Part shown: positions 25,109 to 33,647 of the stretch, in pieces
How positions within the stretch are numbered: the stretch's first letter is position 1
Layout: each line of letters begins with the position of its first letter
Assembly: GCA_947649125.1 (NCBI GenBank)
Contig: CANSQL010000014.1
Span: forward strand, 1-52,442
Length of the DNA: 52,442 nucleotides
DNA from: an uncultured Erysipelotrichaceae bacterium
Lineage (GTDB): Bacteria > Bacillota_I > Bacilli_A > Erysipelotrichales > Erysipelotrichaceae
Reading direction: 5' to 3'
Notes under the pieces: generated by a model
Told to the model about the DNA's origin: nothing
The model's database searches: none
What the model saw: the letters and a program-made list of their open reading frames with translations, nothing else
Made by a program: the position numbers and the translations under genes

Positions 25109-26875
25109 TTAATCATTCATCGCAAATTGAGAACGATACAAGGCCTCATAAGCACCCTTTTGAGCCAACAGCTCCTCATGGGTTCCTTGTTCTACAATAT
25201 TACCGTCCTGAAGCACTAAAATCAAATCCGCATTGCGAATCGTAGACAGACGATGGGCAATCACAAAAGAGGTTCTGCCCTTCATCACATTGTGCATTGC
25301 TTCCTGCAGCATTTTCTCTAAGCGTGTATCAACCGATGAGGTTGCTTCATCCAAAATCAAAATCTGCGGATCCTTCAAAAACGCTCGCGCAATCGTCAAC
25401 AGCTGCTTTTCACCCTGAGAAATATTGCTTCCTTCCTCATTTAAAACCATATCGTAGCCATCACTTAAGGTTCTGATAAAATGATGCACATTAGCGTCCT
25501 TTGCCGCCTGTATGACTTCATCCTTACGAGCATCTAAACGACCGTAACGAATGTTATCATAGATCGTACCGCTGAACAGCCATGTATCCTGCAGCACCAT
25601 CGCAAATATATCACGCAGTTCTTTACGCGTCATATCTCTGATATCCACTCCGTCAATTTTGATTGCTCCGCCGTTTACATCATAGAAGCGCTCCAATAAA
25701 TTGATCAACGTGGTTTTTCCGGCACCGGTCGGTCCGACGATCGCAATCATTTGTCCTGCCTTCACCTCAACGCTGAAATCCTTAATGACGGCTTCTTTGC
25801 CATAGCCGAAGCGCACATGCTCAAAGCTGACATTACCGACTGCCTTTTTTAAATGAATCGGCTCTGTCGCTTCCGCAATTTCTTCCGGCTCCTCTAATAA
25901 AATAACAATTCTGCGCATTGCGGCAAATGCCGACTGAATCTGTGCCGATAAATTCGATACTTGCGAAAGCGGATCGTTCACCTGCCAAATATAGCGGATA
26001 AAAGCCTGCAGCTCTCCGACCAAAATCGTTTTGCCGATCGCATAAATACTGCCGATCAACGCAATCGTACCGATAATCAAATAGGTGCATAAGGAAATCA
26101 ACGGCGAAATCATAGAGGACATAAACTGTGCTTGAAACGCATTTGCCTGCAGTTCACTGTTGACATTTTTGAAATCATCAACTGCCTTACGCTGTCGATT
26201 ATACAACAAAATCTCATGAAAGCCGCCGTAAAGCTCGGTGATCGTACCGTTTAAGCGACCTAAGGCATCCTGTTGGGCATTGAATTTTTTCTGTGAGCGA
26301 TGAACGATCCACTGTGTTATGAGTAAAGCAAGCGGTACAAGCATCATCGCAATCAACGCCATCTGCGCATTGATCTGCCACATCATAAATAATGCCATAC
26401 AAAGCGTTAAAGTACCCTGCAGAATATTCATAAAGCTCTGTTGAAGGGCATTTGATAAGGTATCCACATCATTAGTAATCACACTTAAAATATCTCCGTA
26501 TTTATGATTATCAAAATATCGAATCGGTAAGCGGCGAATTTTTAACTGCAGTGCATCTCTTAAATCGTGCATCGCGTTTTGAATCGCATTTGTCAGTGTA
26601 TAGATTTCAACGACTTGTGAAACGGTTTTAATCATATAAAGTCCGAGTAATACAACGAGTGTTTCAAAAATCACATCAAAGCGCACGGCGCGCTGCGCCA
26701 TCACGTCCTCAATCAAGCCCGAGGTGATACTTCCCTCAACACTCGGGGCAATCGCTAACGTAAGCGTTGTAATAAAGACCATTAAAATTGCGGTAACATA
26801 TCCCCATTTGTAAGGAGCGATAAACGGATAAAGCGTTTTACGCATCGCCTTCAGCTTTATTTTCTGTTGTTTCAT
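25109..26875 (-). CDS. Heterodimeric ABC exporter half (MsbA/BmrA-like), signature-degenerate subunit
   Basis: A 588-residue half-transporter: six helices (about 20-320) and an ATPase domain (about 345-588). It has Walker A GPTGAGKTTL, Q-loop ALVLQ-type (MVLQDTWLF), signature NISQGEKQLL (the canonical LSGGQ is replaced by ISQGE), Walker B ILILDEATSSVD with the catalytic glutamate, and switch His in IAHRLSTI. It exports drugs, lipids or peptides; substrate unknown. It starts four bases inside the partner gene (ATGA), so the two are translated together. Its degenerate signature and the partner's degenerate Walker B belong to the same composite ATP site, as in TM287/288 and BmrCD. Confidence 0.92.
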   Translation of the reverse strand: MKQQKIKLKAMRKTLYPFIAPYKWGYVTAILMVFITTLTLAIAPSVEGSITSGLIEDVMAQRAVRFDVIFETLVVLLGLYMIKTVSQVVEIYTLTNAIQNAMHDLRDALQLKIRRLPIRYFDNHKYGDILSVITNDVDTLSNALQQSFMNILQGTLTLCMALFMMWQINAQMALIAMMLVPLALLITQWIVHRSQKKFNAQQDALGRLNGTITELYGGFHEILLYNRQRKAVDDFKNVNSELQANAFQAQFMSSMISPLISLCTYLIIGTIALIGSIYAIGKTILVGELQAFIRYIWQVNDPLSQVSNLSAQIQSAFAAMRRIVILLEEPEEIAEATEPIHLKKAVGNVSFEHVRFGYGKEAVIKDFSVEVKAGQMIAIVGPTGAGKTTLINLLERFYDVNGGAIKIDGVDIRDMTRKELRDIFAMVLQDTWLFSGTIYDNIRYGRLDARKDEVIQAAKDANVHHFIRTLSDGYDMVLNEEGSNISQGEKQLLTIARAFLKDPQILILDEATSSVDTRLEKMLQEAMHNVMKGRTSFVIAHRLSTIRNADLILVLQDGNIVEQGTHEELLAQKGAYEALYRSQFAMND

Positions 26876-28599
26876 AGCTTCAGCTCCTCCTCACTTAACT
26901 GCGAGGCCGCTATTTCATAATAGATGGAACAGCTCGCTAATAATTCACGATGGGTTCCGCATCCGACCTGCTTGCCCTCATGTAATACGATGATTTGATC
27001 TGCATCCATGATTGTCGCAATACGCTGGGCAACGATCATCGTGATTGCCTCTTTGGTTTCAGTCGCCAATGCGCGTCTCAGCTTCGCATCAGTCTTAAAA
27101 TCAAGCGCTGAAAAGGAATCATCAAATACATAGACCTTCGGCTTGCGTACCAGTGCCCTGGCAATCGAAAGGCGCTGCTTCTGCCCGCCCGAAAGATTTG
27201 TCGCTCCTTCGGAAAGATATTCGTCAAAGCCGTTTGGCTTTTCGCTGATAAAATCATAAGCCTGTGCGACCTTGGCCGCATGAATGATTTCTGCCTCTGA
27301 GGCATCCTCTTTACCGAAGCGAATATTATCCGCAATCGTTCCTGTAAATAAATTAGCCTTTTGCGCAATCATACCGATCATAGAGCGCCATGAGGTCAAG
27401 CTTAAATCACGCAAATCAATACCGTCAATCAATATTTGCCCCTGTGATACATCATAAAAGCGCGGCAATAAATTGATCAGCGTACTTTTGCCCGATCCGG
27501 TACTGCCGATAAAGGCAATTTTTTCACCCTTATGCACCTCAAAGCTGATATCCTTTAACACAGGCTCTTCGCCGTCAGGATATGCGAAGGTAACATGGTC
27601 AAAGCGTATTGTTGAAATATCATCAAGCTTGATTCCGTCCTTCACTGCTTCAATACTTGTATCGGTCTTTAAAACAGCCTCAATACGATGAGCAGATACA
27701 GCAGCACGCGGATACATCATAAACACCGTACAAAACAACATCATTGAAAACATCGCATGAAACAAATACTCATTAAACGCAATCAGCTGTCCGACCGGAA
27801 GCGCACCGACATCAATGAGTCCTGCCGCAATCCAGTAAATTCCCATAGAAGCCAAATTCATCAACAGGAAAAAGATCGGCTGTGTAATCATCATCAGCTT
27901 AAACAATCGCTTGGAATAACGCATAAAATCTTTATTTTTTTCATCAAAACGAGCAGCTTCATGCGCATCATTATTAAAAGCTCGAATTACCCGAATTCCT
28001 GTCAAGTTTTCCCGGGAAATGCGATTTAATGCGTCAATCGATGTCTGTTGATGCTCAGAAATCGGCTTTGAGCTTTTCGCAACCGCAAATACTCCGATGA
28101 TAATCACCGGTATTGTCGCTCCGATCACAAGTGATAACGGCAAGGATGCTCGAATCGTCATAATCATGCTTAATATTGCCATTACCGGTGTCATTAAAGC
28201 GGTACGCAATAAAACATTCACAAACATTTGGATTTGAAACGCATCATTATTTGTTCGTGTAATCAATGAGGAAACAGTGAATTGATTGAATTCATGATGG
28301 GAAAAGCTTTGTACCTTAGTAAAGATATCATTACGCATATCTCTTGTGATTGAGGTTGAAATCTTGGCGCAGCAATAGCCTAATAAAATAGTACCCGCAA
28401 CGCCAAGCAAAGATATCACTGCGATAACGCCGCTCATTTGATATAAATAGGCATGATCCTGTTTTGCCACACCTTCATCGATCATTTGGGCAACGATTGT
28501 CGGTATTCCGAGCTCTACAAGCGCAAAGCCGAATACGGATATCACATTAATAACGAATAATCCCTTATATCGTTTTAAATAGGAAAGAATTAATCGCAT
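26872..28599 (-). CDS. Heterodimeric ABC exporter half, Walker B-degenerate subunit
   Basis: A 575-residue half-transporter with six helices (about 15-310) and an ATPase domain (about 330-575). Walker A is GSTGSGKSTL, the signature is intact (LSGGQKQRLSIARAL), and Walker B is VYVFDDSFSALD. The usual catalytic glutamate is aspartate there (VFDDS), which is the hallmark of the degenerate nucleotide site. It pairs with the next gene (4-bp overlap) to form a heterodimeric multidrug-type exporter. No regulator gene lies beside it. An inverted repeat (28632-28657) lies just upstream and could be an operator. Confidence 0.92.
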   Translation of the reverse strand: MRLILSYLKRYKGLFVINVISVFGFALVELGIPTIVAQMIDEGVAKQDHAYLYQMSGVIAVISLLGVAGTILLGYCCAKISTSITRDMRNDIFTKVQSFSHHEFNQFTVSSLITRTNNDAFQIQMFVNVLLRTALMTPVMAILSMIMTIRASLPLSLVIGATIPVIIIGVFAVAKSSKPISEHQQTSIDALNRISRENLTGIRVIRAFNNDAHEAARFDEKNKDFMRYSKRLFKLMMITQPIFFLLMNLASMGIYWIAAGLIDVGALPVGQLIAFNEYLFHAMFSMMLFCTVFMMYPRAAVSAHRIEAVLKTDTSIEAVKDGIKLDDISTIRFDHVTFAYPDGEEPVLKDISFEVHKGEKIAFIGSTGSGKSTLINLLPRFYDVSQGQILIDGIDLRDLSLTSWRSMIGMIAQKANLFTGTIADNIRFGKEDASEAEIIHAAKVAQAYDFISEKPNGFDEYLSEGATNLSGGQKQRLSIARALVRKPKVYVFDDSFSALDFKTDAKLRRALATETKEAITMIVAQRIATIMDADQIIVLHEGKQVGCGTHRELLASCSIYYEIAASQLSEEELKL

Positions 28600-28631
28600 C
28601 CTATCACTCCTTTCTTTTTAGATAAGAATAT

Positions 28632-28657
28632 GACTGAGCAGCTTAAGCTTATCAGTC
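28632..28657. promoter_or_regulatory. Inverted repeat upstream of ABC exporter operon
   Basis: GACTGA and TCAGTC arms enclosing the palindrome AGCTTAAGCT; between uracil-DNA glycosylase and the ABC start, without a T-run. It may be an operator. Weak inference. Confidence 0.35.
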
Positions 28658-28691
28658 TTATATATGCTTGAAACTACATACGCATGAAACA

Positions 28692-29357
28692 CTACAGCTG
28701 CCAGTTGATTTCCGATACACCGTGCTCACTTAAGTATGTGTTTGCCTTTGAAAAATGGCGGCAGCCGTGAAAGCCGTAATCAACGCTGTACGGACTTGGA
28801 TGAGAGCTGGTTAAAACAAGGTGATTTGGATTATGCAGCAAAGACATCTTTACCTTCGCATTCCTTCCCCACAACAGAAAAACGACCGGTTCTTGTTTTT
28901 GATCGATCAATGAAATGATTTTATCGGTAAGCTGTTCCCAGCCCTTTCCCTGATGAGAATTCGCCGTTCCCTGTCTGACCGTCAACACCGTATTCAACAT
29001 TAATACGCCCTGCTTTGCCCATGCGCTCAAATTACCGTGGTTAGGAATCGTACAGCCCAGATCCTCATGCAGCTCCTGAAAGATATTCACTAAGGACGGC
29101 GGCGGAGTAATTCCCTGTTGAACCGAAAAGCACAGTCCGTGCGCTTGATTGACTCCGTGATAAGGGTCTTGTCCCAATATCACTGCCTTCACATCCGCAT
29201 AAGCCGTGTATTTTAAAGCATTGAATATATCATACATATTCGGATAAATCGTTCTTGTTTTATATTCATACGCTAAAAAACGCCGCAGCTGTTGATAATA
29301 ATCCTTTGTAAATTCCTCTTTTAATAATTCATCCCAATCATTTCCGATATTAACCAT
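28692..29357 (-). CDS. ung: Uracil-DNA glycosylase (family 1)
   Basis: A 221-residue enzyme that removes uracil from DNA at the first step of base-excision repair. The catalytic water-activating motif is GQDPYHG (D64). The second motif is HPSPYS (H186). In most family-1 UDGs this motif is HPSPLS and the leucine is the finger inserted into the DNA helix; here that residue is Tyr190. Normal length. GGGAGG lies five bases before the ATG. Soluble, single gene, with the ABC operon beyond. Confidence 0.94.
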   Translation of the reverse strand: MVNIGNDWDELLKEEFTKDYYQQLRRFLAYEYKTRTIYPNMYDIFNALKYTAYADVKAVILGQDPYHGVNQAHGLCFSVQQGITPPPSLVNIFQELHEDLGCTIPNHGNLSAWAKQGVLMLNTVLTVRQGTANSHQGKGWEQLTDKIISLIDQKQEPVVFLLWGRNAKVKMSLLHNPNHLVLTSSHPSPYSVDYGFHGCRHFSKANTYLSEHGVSEINWQL

Positions 29358-29444
29358 AATAGCCTCCCAATATATGCGTTTGATTGAATCCTTTTTCCTT
29401 ATCGCTTACATATGCTTTGTTTTCATACCGTTTATTCGATATGC

Positions 29445-29486
29445 TTTATAAAAAAGAAAATCCTCTTTGTTGAAACAAAGAAGATT
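29445..29486 (-). terminator. Terminator after thioredoxin-like lipoprotein gene
   Basis: A 12-bp stem (one wobble) with a 4-base loop and TTTTCTTTTTT on the minus strand; overlaps the stop codon region. Confidence 0.85.
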
Positions 29487-29955
29487 ATTTTTCTTGATCC
29501 GGTGTCATTAAACCGTATTTCATTACCCATTCATGGAATGTTTCCGCATCTAAGCCCTTCTCCTGAAATTCACTCCAGAATCTGCTTTTGATGACACCCT
29601 TTTCTACATAATAAATATCAGGTGTTGATGTAAACTCGGGAAACGGTTCCTTCAGCTTTTTCAATGCTTTGTCTACATCGGATTCTTTATCCAAAACCAT
29701 GTTATATAATACGACATTGTGATTTTTCATATATGATTCCATCATTTTTAAGAATGTTTCACAATGTCCGCAGGTGGTCTGTGTAAAGACCAGTGCGAAA
29801 TCTTCTTTATCATTCACTTTTTTCAACAGTGCATCTGCAGTAATATCAACAACCTTGCCCGGTGCAGCAGTCGTTTCGCCGCTTTTTTCACCGCCGCAGC
29901 CGCATAGTGCTAATGCCGCAAACATAAATACACATAAATATCGCTTTAGCTTCAT
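29485..29955 (-). CDS. Thioredoxin-like lipoprotein
   Basis: A 156-residue exported thioredoxin-fold protein. The N-terminus is a lipoprotein signal (MKLKRYLCVFMFAALALCGC; the lipidated cysteine is probably the first of the pair before GGEKS). The active site is TTCGHCETF (CxxC, about 63-66), followed by cis-Pro region FTSTPDIYYV. It probably acts as an oxidoreductase or a thiol-handling partner on the outer face of the membrane. It starts after GAGGTG. Alternatively it is a bacteriocin-transport accessory-type thioredoxin, which has a similar length; no bacteriocin genes are nearby. Confidence 0.82.
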   Translation of the reverse strand: MKLKRYLCVFMFAALALCGCGGEKSGETTAAPGKVVDITADALLKKVNDKEDFALVFTQTTCGHCETFLKMMESYMKNHNVVLYNMVLDKESDVDKALKKLKEPFPEFTSTPDIYYVEKGVIKSRFWSEFQEKGLDAETFHEWVMKYGLMTPDQEK

Positions 29956-30051
29956 TTATTTCACCTCAATGTATATAGTATAAACGAAATTGTAATAAAA
30001 ATAAAGTCCTTTTGTTCATATCGAGTGGATTTCTTAACTGAATGAACTGTT

Positions 30052-31818
30052 TTATTCACTGAATGATGCCTTTTTTGCCTCCAGCTCCATCCATCGCTCC
30101 ATAGTCATTTCCATATCCTGTTCCACGCTGTTTCTTTGTATACTGAGCTTTTGTAATCGCTGAAAATCGGATGCTGCCTGCTCCATTTGTATATCAATTT
30201 CAGAAAGCTTCTGTTCAAGGTCTTGAAGCCGCTGTTCCATCGACGCAAGCTCCTGCTTTTCTTTGCCTGAAAGTGAGGGAGCACGATAACGTGCGCCTTT
30301 GGCTTTTTTATCGATTGCTTCTGTTTGCGCGCATTGATTCTTTTGAAGCTGCAGATATTGAGAATAGCCGCCGATCGTTGTTGTGATGTACTTATCCGCT
30401 TGAAAAACAAAAATCGTATCACAGATTCGATCCAGAAACCAACGATCATGAGAAACTACGATCACGTTTCCGTTGAAGTCATCAAGATAGCTCTCTAAAA
30501 TCTGCAGTGTCGTTATATCTAAATCATTGGTCGGCTCATCCAGCAATAATACGTTCGGAGCACTCATTAAAACACTTAATAAGTAAAGACGTCGTAATTC
30601 TCCGCCCGATAATGAGGAAACCTTCTGATAGTGGACACTGCGTGGAAATAAGAACTGCTCCAGCATTTGTGCAGCACTGAGCTTACCGTCCTTTGTTTGA
30701 ATATCATCACTGATTTCCTGAATCACATCGATGATTCGCCGATCCTTATCAAGCTCATCAGCTGTTTGTTTAAAAAATCCGAGCTTGACGGTTTCACCGT
30801 AGCTGACCTCACCTTGATCACTGTTTAATTCCTTTGCCAATATTTTCAACAGCGTTGATTTGCCGCAGCCGTTTTGACCGATAATACCGATGCGTTCAAA
30901 ACGCTTCATTTCATAGGAAAAGGGATGAAACAACAGCTTATCCTGAAACTGCTTACTGATACCTTGTATCGACAGCACTTGTTTTCCTAAGCGCTCAGAA
31001 ATCGCAGAAAGCTTCAATGTTCCTTTTTCCTTCGGTTTCTTGATTTCATTGAGCTGTTCAAAGCGCTGCAGGCGGTCCTTGCTTTTTGTTCCGCGTGCCT
31101 GTACACCGGCTCTGACCCATTCCAGCTCCTTTTTCAAAAAACGGCGACGTTTAGCTTCCTGTATTTGTGCGGTTTCATAACGCTGCTGCTTGGCGGCAAT
31201 ATAGGTTTCATAGTTTCCCTCATAGCTGTAAAGCTTGCTTTGGTCTAACTCCAGCATATGATTCGTAATTCGCTCCATAAAGTATCGATCGTGTGTTACC
31301 ATGAGTAAAGCGCGCGGACTCTTAATCAAAAAATTTTCCAGCCATTCGATCATATCGGCATCTAAATGGTTTGTCGGTTCATCTAACAAATACAAATCGC
31401 AGTCCTTGATTAAAGTCTGTGCCAAGGAAACACGCTTACGCTCACCGCCGGAAAGCTGTGCTATTTTACGTTCATATTGATAAATGCCGAGCTTGCCCAA
31501 AATCGCCTTTGCCTCATATTCCGATGTATCGCTGTGTGGATTGCTTTGCGCAGTTGATAAAACCTGTTCCAATATCGTAAGCGTATCATCTAAGGAATCC
31601 GCTTGGGCAAGATAAGCAATCTTTAAATCCTTTTTCTTTAACAGCTTGCCTTCCTTATAATGCTCTAAGCCTGCCAATATACGCAAAAAAGTGCTTTTCC
31701 CGCAGCCGTTGACTCCGATCAATGCCCACTTTTGTTTTTCCTCGATTGTAAAGGATACATGATCTAAAATACATTTTTCATTGTGATATTTACTTAATGC
31801 CTCAATACTTATCAGCAT
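30052..31818 (-). CDS. ABC-F family ATPase, Uup-like
   Basis: A 588-residue soluble protein with two ATPase domains and no membrane segment. Domain 1 has GVNGCGKST and LSGGERKRVSLA with LLDEPTNHLD. Domain 2 has GQNGCGKST and LSGGELRRLYLL with LLDEPTNDLD. The linker between them (about 225-285) is charged. The last 90-100 residues form a coiled coil (about 495-588, e.g. QRLQDLEQKLSEIDIQ), typical of Uup-type ABC-F proteins, which bind the ribosome or nucleic acid. It is last in an operon with glycosylasparaginase and CutC (13 bp after cutC). Antibiotic-resistance ABC-F is a less likely alternative. Confidence 0.88.
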   Translation of the reverse strand: MLISIEALSKYHNEKCILDHVSFTIEEKQKWALIGVNGCGKSTFLRILAGLEHYKEGKLLKKKDLKIAYLAQADSLDDTLTILEQVLSTAQSNPHSDTSEYEAKAILGKLGIYQYERKIAQLSGGERKRVSLAQTLIKDCDLYLLDEPTNHLDADMIEWLENFLIKSPRALLMVTHDRYFMERITNHMLELDQSKLYSYEGNYETYIAAKQQRYETAQIQEAKRRRFLKKELEWVRAGVQARGTKSKDRLQRFEQLNEIKKPKEKGTLKLSAISERLGKQVLSIQGISKQFQDKLLFHPFSYEMKRFERIGIIGQNGCGKSTLLKILAKELNSDQGEVSYGETVKLGFFKQTADELDKDRRIIDVIQEISDDIQTKDGKLSAAQMLEQFLFPRSVHYQKVSSLSGGELRRLYLLSVLMSAPNVLLLDEPTNDLDITTLQILESYLDDFNGNVIVVSHDRWFLDRICDTIFVFQADKYITTTIGGYSQYLQLQKNQCAQTEAIDKKAKGARYRAPSLSGKEKQELASMEQRLQDLEQKLSEIDIQMEQAASDFQRLQKLSIQRNSVEQDMEMTMERWMELEAKKASFSE

Positions 31819-31831
31819 ACCTTGCCTCTTT

Positions 31832-32575
31832 TCATTGAATACTTTCGATCAATGCCTTGACCTTTGCCGCATCAACGATATCATAACAGTCGCTGAATGC
31901 GCCGGTGCCGTAGGCATAGCTTACCATATCGGTTTTTGTGGTCGGATCACTGATCCATTCTTTACATGAGGAATGGATTTGATTGATACCGCATTCCTCG
32001 ATTAATTCTCGTGCATTGACTGCGTTGATGCCGCTTCCTGCCAACAATTCGATTTGTTTCCCATAGCGCTCCTGCAGCTTTTTGATTAATTCGCTGCCCT
32101 GAATCGCAGTCGCCTGCGCACCGCTTGTCAGTATGCGATCGATGCCGAGAGTGATCAGCTGTTCGATTGCTTGATAGGAATCGTTACAGCAGTCAAAGGC
32201 ACGATGAAAGACTGCCTGCTTGTGAAAGGAATGAATCAGCGTAAGCATTTCCTTCGTCTTATCTATATCTATGTCTCTGTTCTTCGTAAGAAAGCCAAAC
32301 GCGATTCCGTCGGCGCCGTTTTCTAATAACAGCTTTGCATCTTCCATCATAACCTGAAAGTCAACAGCGTTGTAACAAAAGCCCGCGCCCCTTGGTCTTA
32401 CCATTGCGATAACCTCACAATTCAGCGTTTGTTTCACTAAGCGAAGCGTACCTAAGCTCGGTGTCAAGCCACCCATAAATAAGGCGGAATTTAACTCAAT
32501 GCGCTTTGCCCCGCCGCTTACTGCCGCAACCGCATCCTCATAGCTTCCGCAGCATATTTCTACTGTTCTTTTCAT
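31832..32575 (-). CDS. cutC: CutC family protein
   Basis: A 247-residue TIM-barrel protein. It starts MKRTVEICCGSYEDAVAAV and has GGLTPSLGT, MVRPRGAGFCY, GADGIAFGFL, VFHRAFDCC, ILTSGAQATA and LAGSGIN, all standard CutC strands. The family was named for copper homeostasis in E. coli, but its enzymatic role is unclear. The start at 32575 follows GGAG with a 7-base spacer and lies four bases from the glycosylasparaginase stop, so these two are tightly coupled. That pairing suggests a role in handling glycan or sugar-amide breakdown products. This functional idea is inference. Confidence 0.88.
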   Translation of the reverse strand: MKRTVEICCGSYEDAVAAVSGGAKRIELNSALFMGGLTPSLGTLRLVKQTLNCEVIAMVRPRGAGFCYNAVDFQVMMEDAKLLLENGADGIAFGFLTKNRDIDIDKTKEMLTLIHSFHKQAVFHRAFDCCNDSYQAIEQLITLGIDRILTSGAQATAIQGSELIKKLQERYGKQIELLAGSGINAVNARELIEECGINQIHSSCKEWISDPTTKTDMVSYAYGTGAFSDCYDIVDAAKVKALIESIQ

Positions 32576-32579
32576 AGCT

Positions 32580-33530
32580 TTACTCCAACGGCTTTGATCT
32601 TTGTGCGACATATTCATCAATCCATGCTTGATCTGCCAATTCTCGCTTACAGCTGCCGTCGCTTTCACGTGATACACGATAGACGCTTAACGGCTGTTTT
32701 TCACTGCATACCACAACAGAAAATGTTTTGATGTTTGTGGCACAGCCCCATTCACCGTCCGCATTCATTGCGACTACAGATAAATCTCCTGCCGCACCGC
32801 GCTGCTTTCGCAATCGTTCATCAAGCTCGTTGACCGCTGCTTCACATGCCTGCTGCGGTGTCATGCCTTCCTTCATTTTACGAACGATTTCATAGGAAAT
32901 ACAGCCCTTCATTAAGTCCTCGCCGAGTCCGGTTGCCGCTGCGCCGCCGATTTCACTGTCCACATAACAGCCGGAACCGCAAATCGGTGAATCCCCGACT
33001 CTGCCTCTGCGCTTCATAAACAGACCGGAGGTGCTTGTCCCTGCGCACATTTGTTGCTGCGCATCCAAGCTTACGACACCGACCGTATCGTGTCCGTCAT
33101 AGGGACGATCTGCCTCAGACAGCTCTTTACGACGCTTCTTATAATAATGCTTCGCCCGATCCGTCAGCATATTTTTTCGTGCAAAGCCGTTGACTGCCGC
33201 ATACTTCGCAGCTCCCTCTCCGACTAACATATTATTGACCTTTTCCTTGCTTAAGGCTCTTGCGACAGAAATCGGATTGGCGAAATCACGAATTGCGGCA
33301 ACAGCACCGAAATCCATTGTACTGCCGTCCATATATGCCGCATCAAGCTCAACCTCCATTTCCTCATTCGGCAAGCCGCCGTATCCTACCGATTTATAAA
33401 AAGGAAAATCCTCAACCTCTTTGATTGCCGTCTCTAATGCATCACCGCAGGAATTTTGTTCTCGCAACAGTTGTACTCCCTTTTCAACACCCTCTAATGC
33501 CATTCTCCATGTCGCTATCATGCCCCACAT
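32580..33530 (-). CDS. N4-(beta-N-acetylglucosaminyl)-L-asparaginase (glycosylasparaginase)
   Basis: A 316-residue Ntn-hydrolase. The autocleavage site is HDTVG (H147-D148-T149), where T149 becomes the N-terminal nucleophile. The following SGLFMKRRGRVGDSPICGSGCYV with GGAAATGLGEDLM matches glycosylasparaginases rather than plain type III asparaginases. It cleaves GlcNAc-Asn from degraded N-glycoproteins. There is no signal peptide, so a cytoplasmic enzyme acting on imported glycoasparagine is likely. ATG at 33530 was chosen over the in-frame TTG at 33575, which lies within the promoter. First gene of the operon with cutC and uup-like. Confidence 0.88.
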   Translation of the reverse strand: MWGMIATWRMALEGVEKGVQLLREQNSCGDALETAIKEVEDFPFYKSVGYGGLPNEEMEVELDAAYMDGSTMDFGAVAAIRDFANPISVARALSKEKVNNMLVGEGAAKYAAVNGFARKNMLTDRAKHYYKKRRKELSEADRPYDGHDTVGVVSLDAQQQMCAGTSTSGLFMKRRGRVGDSPICGSGCYVDSEIGGAAATGLGEDLMKGCISYEIVRKMKEGMTPQQACEAAVNELDERLRKQRGAAGDLSVVAMNADGEWGCATNIKTFSVVVCSEKQPLSVYRVSRESDGSCKRELADQAWIDEYVAQRSKPLE

Positions 33531-33558
33531 AGTATCACTGCCTTTCTTTTTTATCTGT

Positions 33559-33587
33559 ATTATAGCACGTTTCAAAATCTGTGAATA
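33559..33587 (-). promoter_or_regulatory. Promoter of glycosylasparaginase operon
   Basis: TATAAT (33564-33559) with a weak TATTCA -35 (33587-33582) at 17 bp on the minus strand. This supports the shorter ATG start. Confidence 0.55.
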
Positions 33588-33647
33588 CTGATGATTCTGA
33601 TTCCTATCTCGTTTCTGTTCTCATAGTTATCTTTTTCTTTGTCTGCT

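Noticed and set aside
24886-25245. A 119-codon plus-strand frame after the ASCH gene
   Set aside because: Overlaps the 3' end of the ABC gene on the other strand and the ABC operon terminator; no recognisable domain or ribosome site.
30052-31818. Antibiotic-resistance ABC-F protein (Vga/Lsa/Msr type)
   Set aside because: The long C-terminal coiled coil and the housekeeping operon are of the Uup type, not the resistance type.
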